64,000 nucleotides of DNA from Occultella aeris (GTDB taxonomy: Bacteria > Actinomycetota > Actinomycetes > Actinomycetales > Beutenbergiaceae): NCBI RefSeq assembly GCF_902703175.1, contig NZ_CACRYJ010000061.1, positions 1-64,000 of the forward strand. The letters are read 5' to 3'. Position 1 is the stretch's first letter. Each line of letters opens with the position of its first letter. Shown one piece after another: positions 35,271 to 41,929 of this stretch. The notes beneath the pieces are model-generated. The model was not told the DNA's origin. It saw only the letters and a list, made by a program, of their open reading frames with translations, and did not search any database. A program made the translations under genes and the position numbers.

Positions 35271-35927
35271 ATGGCAGCAGAGAACCCGTTTCCTTACACC
35301 CCGACGCCGGGTAAGCTCGAGGAGTTCCTCCAGAAGCTCCAATCCGTCGCGGTGCCACCCAAGATCGACCAGAAGTACCTCGTCTCCGTGGGCTTCGGAT
35401 CGTCAAACAGCCGCCCGTTCATTCCGCTCATGAAGAAGATTGGACTGCTTGGGCAAGGAGGCGTGCCCGGCGACATTTATACCAAGGGCCTTCGCGGCGG
35501 AGACGTTGGTCGAGCGCTGGTCGCCGATGGGATCCGAGCCGGTTATAGCAACGTCTACGAGGTCTTCGACGACGCGCACGACCGCTCGGCGGCTGAGCTA
35601 GCCACATTCTTCAAGAGTCATTCGACATTGGATGACACGAAGGTCGGGCTTGCAGTGAGCACCTTCAAGGCGCTCTGCAAGTTCGGAGACTTCTCCGGCG
35701 GCGGGTCCAGCGGTGGGAAGGTCAAGAAGAAGGCCGGCGGCCCGGAGGATGGCGACAGCCGTGGAGACAGTGGTGGTGGCCACGGTGGCCAGTCAAGCGT
35801 CACTATCAACGTGAACATCGCGTTGTCGGTTGATGCCACGAGCGACCCGAAGGTCTACGACGCCTTCTTCGCCGCGATGGCGAAGCACATCAAGGTGCTT
35901 GATGGCGGCTCCACGAACTCCGCGTGA
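35271..35927 (+). CDS. DUF5343 domain protein (winged-helix-like), first gene of a HEPN cassette
   Basis: A 218-residue protein; ATG 35271 has AGGA 7 nt upstream (GTG 35265 is also possible). The N-terminus FPYTPTPGKLEEFLQKLQSV, then FGSSNSRPFIPLMKKIGLLG and YSNVYEVFDDA, is typical of DUF5343, a winged-helix-like family. A Gly/Lys/Asp-rich linker (about residues 143-172) leads to a short C-terminal module, SVTINVNIALSVDATSDPKV then YDAFFAAMAKHIKVL, a strand-plus-helix motif seen at the end of several bacterial winged-helix proteins. The next gene starts inside its last codons. Codon use is less GC-biased than the flanking core genes. A DNA-binding or sensing role is inferred. Confidence 0.75.
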   Translation: MAAENPFPYTPTPGKLEEFLQKLQSVAVPPKIDQKYLVSVGFGSSNSRPFIPLMKKIGLLGQGGVPGDIYTKGLRGGDVGRALVADGIRAGYSNVYEVFDDAHDRSAAELATFFKSHSTLDDTKVGLAVSTFKALCKFGDFSGGGSSGGKVKKKAGGPEDGDSRGDSGGGHGGQSSVTINVNIALSVDATSDPKVYDAFFAAMAKHIKVLDGGSTNSA

Positions 35928-36441
35928 GGTTGCGGACTGGGCTGCATCGGCGCAGGCGGACCTAAGCAAGCTCCTCGCGAAGCGCGAAGTATCCAGTCAC
36001 CGCGTCCTCACACTGACGGAGTCCTTCGAGAAGCTCACGAAGCTGAGCCTCAAGCAGGACAAGATGTTCCGCGAGGCGCTGCAGTGTGCTGAGCAGGGTT
36101 TCTACCGCTCTGCACATGTGGCAGCGTGGGCGGCCGTCATCGACTTCTGTCACGAGTGGGCCGCTGATCCGTCTAGGCTCGCTAAGATCCAAGCTGCGCG
36201 GACGAAGTGGGTCCTCAAGGGTCCCGCCGACTTCCGGTCGTACGTCGACTTCCAACTCTTTGAAGCGCTGGAGGCGGCAGGTCTGATGACCAAGACTGTG
36301 ATGAAAGCCTTCCAGGGATTGCTCAATAAGCGGAACGAGTGCGCGCACCCCGAGGACTACGACCCGACGATCAACGACACACTCGGATACCTCGATGAAC
36401 TCATGAAGCGGGTCGCAGCACTCCAGGCCAAGTCGCCTTAA
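35902..36441 (+). CDS. HEPN-like putative RNase, partner of DUF5343 protein
   Basis: A 179-residue mostly helical protein. The ATG at 35902 overlaps the DUF5343 gene by 26 bases and has AGGTG 4 nt upstream. Helices around YRSAHVAAWAAVIDFCHEWA are followed by KRNECAHPEDYDP near residue 152. RNECAH is exactly the R-N-x3-H form of the catalytic motif of HEPN ribonucleases. The layout (helical bundle, motif at the start of the last helices) fits HEPN domains of toxin-antitoxin, abortive infection and RNA-processing systems. I do not recognise a named family. As the second gene of an overlapping pair with a DNA-binding-like protein in mobile DNA, it is a candidate toxin or defence effector. Confidence 0.7.
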   Translation: MAAPRTPREVADWAASAQADLSKLLAKREVSSHRVLTLTESFEKLTKLSLKQDKMFREALQCAEQGFYRSAHVAAWAAVIDFCHEWAADPSRLAKIQAARTKWVLKGPADFRSYVDFQLFEALEAAGLMTKTVMKAFQGLLNKRNECAHPEDYDPTINDTLGYLDELMKRVAALQAKSP

Positions 36442-36669
36442 CCGAGACTTGAGCCCAATGCTCCTTTGGCGGTGCGGCTGGACCAGATTTTCACACTGGC
36501 CGCGGACTCCGAGATCGAGGTTTTCGGGCTCATCGCAATCCAGGGTGTAGGCGTGGTCGGAGACCGCGGTCTCCACCGACGCCTGAGCAGTTCGGCCTGG
36601 GGGACGTACGAACGGCGGGATGTTGTCGCGATCGTCCGGCACGGGTAGGCGTCGACTATCCGCGCTGGC

Positions 36670-36936
36670 TCAACCTCTCTCTTCATCTGGCGCCGCGGCC
36701 TCGGCTGAACTGCTAGCTCGATGTTGGCGGATCGCTTGGCTACGGATAGTCGCGAAACGGATCATCGCGAAGACCCCGAAGGCGGCGAGTATTGCTGACA
36801 GCACTGCGGTGCCGATGTCGCCGTCGAGGTAGTTGCTATACCCGACCATGGCGGAGCCGATCACCAGAAGCGCCCCACTCAGGATCATGACGACGCCGAG
36901 CCAGCCGGCGTAGAGGTGAGCGCGGGGAGTAACCAT
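36670..36936 (-). CDS. Small two-helix membrane protein
   Basis: An 88-residue frame from ATG 36936. Two hydrophobic segments (GWLGVVMILSGALLVIGSAM and TAVLSAILAAFGVFAMIRFA) and a charged Ser/Ala/Glu-rich tail are consistent with a small membrane protein. No family is recognised and no clear ribosome site is seen. It lies between the HEPN gene and the left end of the insertion sequence. Confidence 0.45.
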   Translation of the reverse strand: MVTPRAHLYAGWLGVVMILSGALLVIGSAMVGYSNYLDGDIGTAVLSAILAAFGVFAMIRFATIRSQAIRQHRASSSAEAAAPDEERG

Positions 36937-36987
36937 CTGAACATGCTGCCACCGATCCCCCTCACATGGACGCGCGTCTGGGTAGCC

Positions 36988-38393
36988 GGCTCATCCCTAT
37001 TGAGGGCGCAGTCGGGGTCTGAAGCCGCCGGTCTCCAGCAGACTGCGCGCGATGTAGTTCGCCAGGTTGCGGAACCCGAGCGCGGAGCCGCGGAGGTGTT
37101 CGAGACGGCCGTTGATGGCCTCGGTAGGGCCGTTGCTGGTGCCCGGTCTGTCGAAGAAGGCCAGCACGTCGGTGGCTCGTAGCCGCAGGGTCCGGCCGAG
37201 GCGGGCCAGTTCCTCGAGCCCGTCGGGGATGCCCGTGCGCAGGGTGTCGATCACGGCTTGCATCGCTTCCTTTCCCAGTCCCCGGTCGGGCTCGCGGTAG
37301 GCGGCGATCATGCGCTGGTAGATGCCCCAGGTCGCTTCCACGGCAACGTGGTGGTCGTCGGCGAATAGCGCCTCGACCCGTTCGACCTGGCGGTCCGTGA
37401 GCAGCCCCGCTCCGGTGTGAAGAGTGCGCCGACAGGAATAGAGCGGGTCACCAGAGCGGCCACGGTGACCGTGCAGCAGCAGCTGGATGCGGCGCCGACA
37501 GACATCGACGGCCTCGCCGGCCAGCCGCACGACGTGGAACGGGTCCATGACCGCGACCGCCTCCGGCAGCTCTTCGGTGGTCGCGGTCTTGAATCCGCTG
37601 AACCCGTCCATCGCGACCACCTCGACGCCGTCGTGCCACGCTCGTGGGCGCTGCGCAAGCCAGGTCTTGAGCACCGCCTTCGATCGGCCCTCGATCATGT
37701 CCAGCAACCCGGACGGGCCGCGGCCGTCGCGAACCGGAGTGAGATCGATAATGACCGTGACGTACTTGTCGCCGCGGCGGGTGTGGCGCCACACCTGCTC
37801 GTCTACCCCGACCACGCGCACGCCCTCGAACCGGGCCGGGTCATCGATCAACACCCGGCGGCCTTCGGCCAGCACCGCGTTGTTCGCGGCGTGCCAGGAC
37901 ACCCCGAGCCCTGCCGCCACCCTGCTCACGGTGAGATGATCGATCACGATCGCCTCCAGCGCCCACTTCAACGCCCGACGTGAGAGCTTGGCCCGCAGCG
38001 GCGCGGCCGCGGTAGTGTCCTGACGCCAGACCCGGCAACAGCCCTGGCAGCGGTAGCGGCACACCCGTACCAACAACGTCGTGGGCCGATGCCCAGCCGG
38101 CTCGTGCGGAGGCGCCGAGCCACAGTGCCGCGTGTCTCGCCCTCTGCGCCACAGGTCCGGCACCACGGATCAGCCTCTACGACGCGGCGCTCGATCACCG
38201 CCCGATCAGGCTCTGCCCGACGGCCACGAGACCGAGCTCATCGAGCCGGCAGAACCTCGTCAGGTCAGGGTCAGCGAAAGTAACGTCAAGCACGTCGAGG
38301 TCTTCCAGGTGGGCTGTGTGAGAACTCCCATCATCGGGGGACCCCAACCCACGCCCGGCTACCGCGCCGCTACACCCTCAACTGCGAAGAGCC
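36988..38393 (-). mobile_element. Decayed ISL3-family insertion sequence, about 1.4 kb
   Basis: The element is bounded by imperfect terminal inverted repeats: GGCTCATCCCTATTGAGGGC at 36988 reads inward, and the reverse complement of 38371-38393 reads GGCTCTTCGCAGTTGAGGGT; 17 of 23 positions match. The transposase stop codon lies within the left repeat, as usual for this group. No 8-bp target duplication is visible (GGGTAGCC left, GGTTTTCG right), suggesting rearrangement after insertion. The transposase is frameshifted. Confidence 0.8.
36997..38293 (-). pseudogene. ISL3-family transposase with two frameshifts near the N-terminus
   Basis: From about 38105 to 36997 the frame is intact and typical: HRPTTLLVRVCRYRCQGCCR (zinc-finger part), GVDEQVWRHTRRGDKYVTVI, VVAMDGFSGFKTATTEELPE, MDPFHVVRLAGEAVD, EATWGIYQRMIAAYREPDRG and the standard ending FRNLANYIARSLLETGGFRP. 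Upstream, the expected N-terminus is present but in other frames: VLDVTFADPDLTRFCRLDEL from GTG 38293, then VIERRVVEADPWCRTCGAEG after a shift near 38205, then a second shift near 38108. An intact frame could start only at a spurious codon at 38166. The DDE residues survive, but without its zinc-binding N-terminus the enzyme is probably dead unless these are sequencing errors. Confidence 0.8.
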
Positions 38394-38558
38394 GGTTTTC
38401 GCGCAAATCCACGTTGCTGACGCCGACATGCTCGCGGCCGCTCGCCGTCTAGCTCGCGAAGGAATGACACGCTTCCAGCATCACTGCGCCGCTGACCCTA
38501 TCGTCGCGTTGGCGCCGAGCACGGCTGGGTCCCTTCGACGTCGCCGTGCGAGGCGGTC

Positions 38559-39483
38559 ATGTCCACCACTACTCGCACAGAGGACCTACTGCCGTTCCAG
38601 CCGGCCTCCATGAGCCCCGGCCCAGCTATCAGCGGTCTCCTTCCTCGCTCGCTACAGCGGTGCCACGCACGCCTTGTACGCCGCGCAACTACGGCGGTGG
38701 TTCGGACGGTGCGACGCCAATGGCCTCGACCGACTGGTCGGGATCCAACGTGCCCACGTCGAGCTCTACATCCGCCAACTCGGCGAAGACGGGCTGATGG
38801 ACTCCTCGGTGAACACGATGATGCACGCCGTCCGGGGCTACTTCCGGTTCGCACACATCGACGGCACCATCCCCGCCGACCCGGCCGTGTATGCCCGACT
38901 ACCGAAGGTGCACCGCGACGAATCCCGCACCCAAGGCTTGGACCGCCTGGAGCTGATCCGGTTCCTGCAGGTTGCACCTACCATCACGGTCCACCACGGC
39001 GCATTGGCCTACCTGCTCGGGATCAACGCGTTGCGGGCCTCGGAGGCCGCTGCCGTGCGGATCGAGGACTACGCGGACCTCTTGCGCGGACATCGAGTGC
39101 TGCACCTGATCGGCAAGGGCAACAAGCCCGCCACCATGCCGCTCACCGTGCCGGTGCTGCGAGTGCTGGAGGCCTGCCGAGGCGAACGCACCGCCGGACC
39201 ACTCGTGCTGCGCCCAGACTCGGGCAGGCCGATCGACCGGCGCGACATCTACCGGATGGTGCAACGCATCGCGAAGACCGCCCGGAACCCTCGGCGCATC
39301 GGTCCGCACTCGCTGCGCACGCCGCCATCAGCAACGCGTTGGATGCGGGGGGTGCCCCTTCGAAATGCGCAGATTCTGGCCCGCCACGCTGACCCGAGAA
39401 CCACCGCGCACTATGACCGAGCCCGAGGCAACCTCGATCGCCACGGCGTCCACTTCCTCACCGCCTACGTCGCTGGTGTCTGA
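38559..39483 (+). pseudogene. Tyrosine recombinase (phage-type integrase) with three apparent frameshifts
   Basis: The N-terminus (MSTTTRTEDLLPFQPASMSP) starts at 38559; a one-base excess in the C run of AGCCCC near 38613 shifts to the main frame, which continues SFLARYSGATHALYAAQLRR. The core-binding domain is followed by the catalytic domain: INALRASEAAAVRIEDY (first Arg), LIGKGNKPATMPLTVPVLRV, HSLR, LARHADPRTTAHYDRARGNL (His and catalytic Tyr). Between HSLR and VPLR the expected HAAITNALDAG-like stretch is read in a wrong frame (TPPSATRWMRG) because one base is missing near 39318 and one is extra near 39350. Catalytic residues are all present, but 11 residues are scrambled and the N-terminus is detached. 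It follows the IS directly. Confidence 0.75.
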
Positions 39484-39509
39484 CAGCAGTCGAACCGGAT
39501 ACGTCACTT

Positions 39510-39525
39510 CCGCCCAGAATGACGC
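39510..39525. repeat. Right copy of a 16-bp direct repeat (possible att-like site)
   Basis: CCGCCCAGAATGACGC, 27 bp downstream of the recombinase stop, pairs with the near-identical copy at 35134-35149. A site next to the integrase gene is the usual position of an attachment site. Confidence 0.45.
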
Positions 39526-39717
39526 ACTGCGCTCGCGGCTCGGTCCGAGACCGAGGATAGGCTTCGTTCGTGGTGACCCGGCAGTCCGTTCGTGGTGACC
39601 CGAGGTCAGTCTCCGCCTGGGCCGAGACACTCGGTCGTCGAGGTCAAGAGGACATCGCGAGACGCGAGAGCCAGGCCGGAGCCCCCTGGCATGCAGCCAG
39701 CACGGTGATAGAGTTTG

Positions 39718-39785
39718 TGGACCGGACGGGATTCGAACCCGCTAGTCAGAAGATGATAAGCCTCGTCTAGCACCATACCCGGCCC
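39718..39785 (-). tRNA. tRNA-like remnant, anticodon not assignable
   Basis: On the minus strand a 7-bp acceptor stem forms between GGGCCGG (39785-39779) and CCGGTCC (39725-39719), one G-T pair included. A perfect T-arm is present (GCGGG-TTCGAAT-CCCGT, 39742-39726), and a discriminator A follows. The interval between acceptor and T-arm is only 36 bases, about 5 short of normal, and I cannot fold a proper D-arm plus 5-bp anticodon stem. It is probably a decayed or partial tRNA rather than a functional one. Confidence 0.4.
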
Positions 39786-39794
39786 GAGTGGATG

Positions 39795-39829
39795 AGATGC
39801 GCCCCGGTTCCCGCCGGGGCGCATCTTTT
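39795..39829 (+). terminator. Strong intrinsic terminator
   Basis: A perfect 13-bp stem AGATGCGCCCCGG (39795-39807) / CCGGGGCGCATCT (39814-39826) with a 6-base loop is followed by TTTT. It insulates the gene at 39935 from upstream transcription. Confidence 0.85.
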
Positions 39830-39934
39830 GTATCTTCGCGAGCATAGCACATGCCGCTTGACATGCTCCTGTGTCGACACGCAGGCACTTGACGGCTGGT
39901 ACACGGGCGGTACTCTTGCTACAGGAGGTGGATT

Positions 39935-40855
39935 ATGGACGGATCTCAGGCCCCGGCCCGGAGGGCTAGGGGGCGTAGCCCTGCCTATCCCGCCATCAAC
40001 CTCGAGCGGGCAATCCAGCGTGTCGGTCAGTTGTACGACCGCGACAAGCGTTTTGGCATCCCTGTGGCGTCGGTGCCAGGCATCTGGGACTACAAGTCAC
40101 TAAACGGTCCGGCGAGCCAGGTTGTCTCGGCACTGAAGCAGTTCGGGCTCGTCGACGACGAAGGAACCAAGGCAGAGCGGGTGATCACAGTCAGTCAACT
40201 CGCGGAGGACCTACTGAGGCATCCGAGTAGCGACGCGCGCGAAGCGGCGAGGAAGACGGCTGCCCTTCGGCCCTTGATTCACCAAGAAATGTGGAGCGAA
40301 TACGGCGCCCATCTCCCTTCGGACGCGAACCTCCTGTGGCGATTGACACGCGAGCGTGCTTTCACGGAGACGGGTGCTAAGGAGTTTGTGCGCCAGTGGC
40401 GCGAGACGATGGACTATGCGCAACTCGGAGAGGAAGACGCTTCCGACGCGCACAGAGGCAGCGACTTGCCGGACGATGAGGCCGTAAGCGCCTCCGCTGA
40501 CTCCGGACCCGTTGATGCCACAGACTCCGGGCCTTCGAGCGCGGGTCCGAGCAACCCGCCAGCGTGGGACCTGTTCGGAGGATTCAGCGGTCGCACGGCG
40601 GCTCCTGCGTCCGCGTCACCACCGGCAAGTGAGGAGGTGCCACGTGCAGTGCCAGTGCAGACTTACCCGATCCCAATCGCCCTGACTGGTCGACCACCAG
40701 TGATGATCAGCGGCGCGTTTCCGCTGTCTGCGACCGAGTGGGACCAGTTCAAGGCTGTTCTTGAAGCGATGAAGCCCGTGCTTGTCGGGGATGCTGCCTC
40801 GCTAGTTCCGAACAGCGGTCCCCTACTGGCCGGAACTGAGGAAGACCGCTCATGA
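39935..40855 (+). CDS. Winged-helix-like hypothetical protein with C-terminal strand-helix module
   Basis: A 306-residue protein from ATG 39935 with a near-perfect AGGAGGTGG ribosome site and a plausible promoter 20-45 bp further up. The N-terminal 150 residues (YPAINLERAIQRVGQLYDRD, GPASQVVSALKQFGLVDDEG, VSQLAEDLLRHPS) predict a winged helix followed by helices. A disordered acidic Ser/Asp/Pro linker spans about residues 165-240. The C-terminus (TYPIPIALTGRPPVMISGAF, then SATEWDQFKAVLEAMKPVLV) is a strand-plus-helix module. This layout parallels the DUF5343 protein at 35271. No family recognised; a DNA-binding role is inferred. Codon use differs from the core genes. Confidence 0.75.
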   Translation: MDGSQAPARRARGRSPAYPAINLERAIQRVGQLYDRDKRFGIPVASVPGIWDYKSLNGPASQVVSALKQFGLVDDEGTKAERVITVSQLAEDLLRHPSSDAREAARKTAALRPLIHQEMWSEYGAHLPSDANLLWRLTRERAFTETGAKEFVRQWRETMDYAQLGEEDASDAHRGSDLPDDEAVSASADSGPVDATDSGPSSAGPSNPPAWDLFGGFSGRTAAPASASPPASEEVPRAVPVQTYPIPIALTGRPPVMISGAFPLSATEWDQFKAVLEAMKPVLVGDAASLVPNSGPLLAGTEEDRS

Positions 40856-41076
40856 CACCCCCCGCGCCGCACGATACTCACCCGCGCCTCCATGTCCTCG
40901 GCGACGTGCTCAGCCATGCGAGCCTCGTACGCAGCCTTGCTCTCGCCACGTCTCCGAGCGACTGGCGTCCTCAGCCTGAGGGTCACTCGTTCACACAGCC
41001 TTGTCGACGAGCAGCCGGAGGATCGCCCGGTGTCGGCCAGGAGTACTCTCCGGTGAGTCGATGCCATCTGCGGTGA
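40852..41076 (+). CDS. Possible small ORF overlapping the winged-helix gene
   Basis: A 74-residue frame whose ATG overlaps the upstream stop (ATGA). It has no recognisable domain, and its sequence (Arg/Pro/His/Ser-rich) looks like out-of-frame DNA. The overlap is the only support. It may mark the lost partner gene of the winged-helix protein. Confidence 0.2.
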   Translation: MTPPAPHDTHPRLHVLGDVLSHASLVRSLALATSPSDWRPQPEGHSFTQPCRRAAGGSPGVGQEYSPVSRCHLR

Positions 41077-41447
41077 CGTCCGTGTTGGCTGGCCGATCGA
41101 GCAGGGCAGAGATCTTTGCTCGTGCCTTCGATCATGCTGTGCAGACGGGCGACCTTGGGCCGCGCCTCGATCGGACATCACGCCGATCACGAAGGCGCCC
41201 TCACGTTCACGTTGGTCGCGGAGGTTGTCGTGCTCACGTTCGAGGTCGGCTGCCTCGGCATCAACCTTCCCGTCCGGCTCAGACCCAGATGCACCTCGGC
41301 TTCGAACAGGCACTGGACAGCAAGGGCCCACTCGGCGGCGTTGGCCAGAGGTGACCCAGCCCGCCGGTTGAGGTGTGACGAACGCAGAGATCGTCGACGA
41401 GCGGACGAGCCCCAAACGGGGCCAGTCCGAGTCTTCGCTGGGTGAAC
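40856..41447. other. Probable gene remnants, nothing assignable
   Basis: No supported gene. On the minus strand an open frame across 41415-40663 contains plausible helical protein segments (DAEAADLEREHDNLRDQRER and ESKAAYEARMAEHVAEDMEA), but it runs into the antisense of the 39935 gene and lacks start signals. I read it as a decayed accessory gene at the right edge of the mobile region. Confidence 0.4.
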
Positions 41448-41816
41448 TCAGTTGCCTGGCGGCACCTGGAAGGCCCTGACCTCGATCCGACCGCCGAGCG
41501 CCTTCGATGCGCGCGCGGCCCAGTCAAGGGCGGCGCGCTCGTCGGCCACGTCGATGACCCAGAAGCCTCCGAGATACTCGGGAGCCTCGACGAAGGGGCC
41601 GTTGACGGTGCTCAGCGAGTCGCCGGTGTTGTCGACGGTGATCGCGCTCGAGGGCGGCATTAGCCCGCCGGCGAAGACGAAGGCGCCAGTCGACGTGAGT
41701 TCCTCAAGGATCGCGCCGGTGGCAGCCAGTGCGGCCTCGAGCTCGGCCGGGTCCATGGTCTCCATGGTCGGCTCTTCGTCGGAGTCGTGCGGAACGGACA
41801 GCAGAAATTGGCTCAT
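41448..41816 (-). CDS. YCII-related domain protein
   Basis: A 122-residue protein. The start MSQFLLSVPHDSDEEPTMET, the central FAGGLMPPSSAITVDNTG and FVEAPEYLGGFWVIDVADER, and the C-terminal GGRIEVRAFQVPPG match the YCII/DGPF family of small ferredoxin-like dimers, often encoded near sigma factors or oxidases. Here it stands alone between mobile DNA and the MFS exporter. Enzymatic role unknown. Confidence 0.85.
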   Translation of the reverse strand: MSQFLLSVPHDSDEEPTMETMDPAELEAALAATGAILEELTSTGAFVFAGGLMPPSSAITVDNTGDSLSTVNGPFVEAPEYLGGFWVIDVADERAALDWAARASKALGGRIEVRAFQVPPGN

Positions 41817-41929
41817 GCTCAGTTGGACAGTCCTGGACGCGCGAACTCATCGGTCCCCGCGGCGCTGACGTCACTTCGGTCACCTTCATGGCGACGACTG
41901 TCCGTGCCCCGGGCAGGGTCGGGACCGAC

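Larger units (their letters stand above)
39484..39934. other. Non-coding stretch with att-like repeat, tRNA-like remnant, terminator and promoter
   Basis: No gene. It contains the right 16-bp repeat (39510-39525), a tRNA-like sequence (39718-39785, minus strand), a very strong terminator (39795-39829) and a promoter-like pair TTGACG (39889-39894) and TACTCT (39911-39916), 16 bp apart, ahead of the gene at 39935. Confidence 0.6.

Noticed and set aside
36997-38166. Intact 389-residue transposase starting at 38166
   Set aside because: The start codon lies within DNA that encodes the family's CRTCGAEG zinc motif in another frame, so the apparent start is an artefact of frameshifts.
38428-38613. 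Small plus-strand frame between IS and recombinase
   Set aside because: Arg-rich, no domain, overlaps the recombinase N-terminus in another frame.
40663-41415. Minus-strand gene overlapping the 39935 gene
   Set aside because: Some helical-looking segments exist, but the frame ends inside a well-supported gene on the other strand and has no start signals; treated as remnant DNA.
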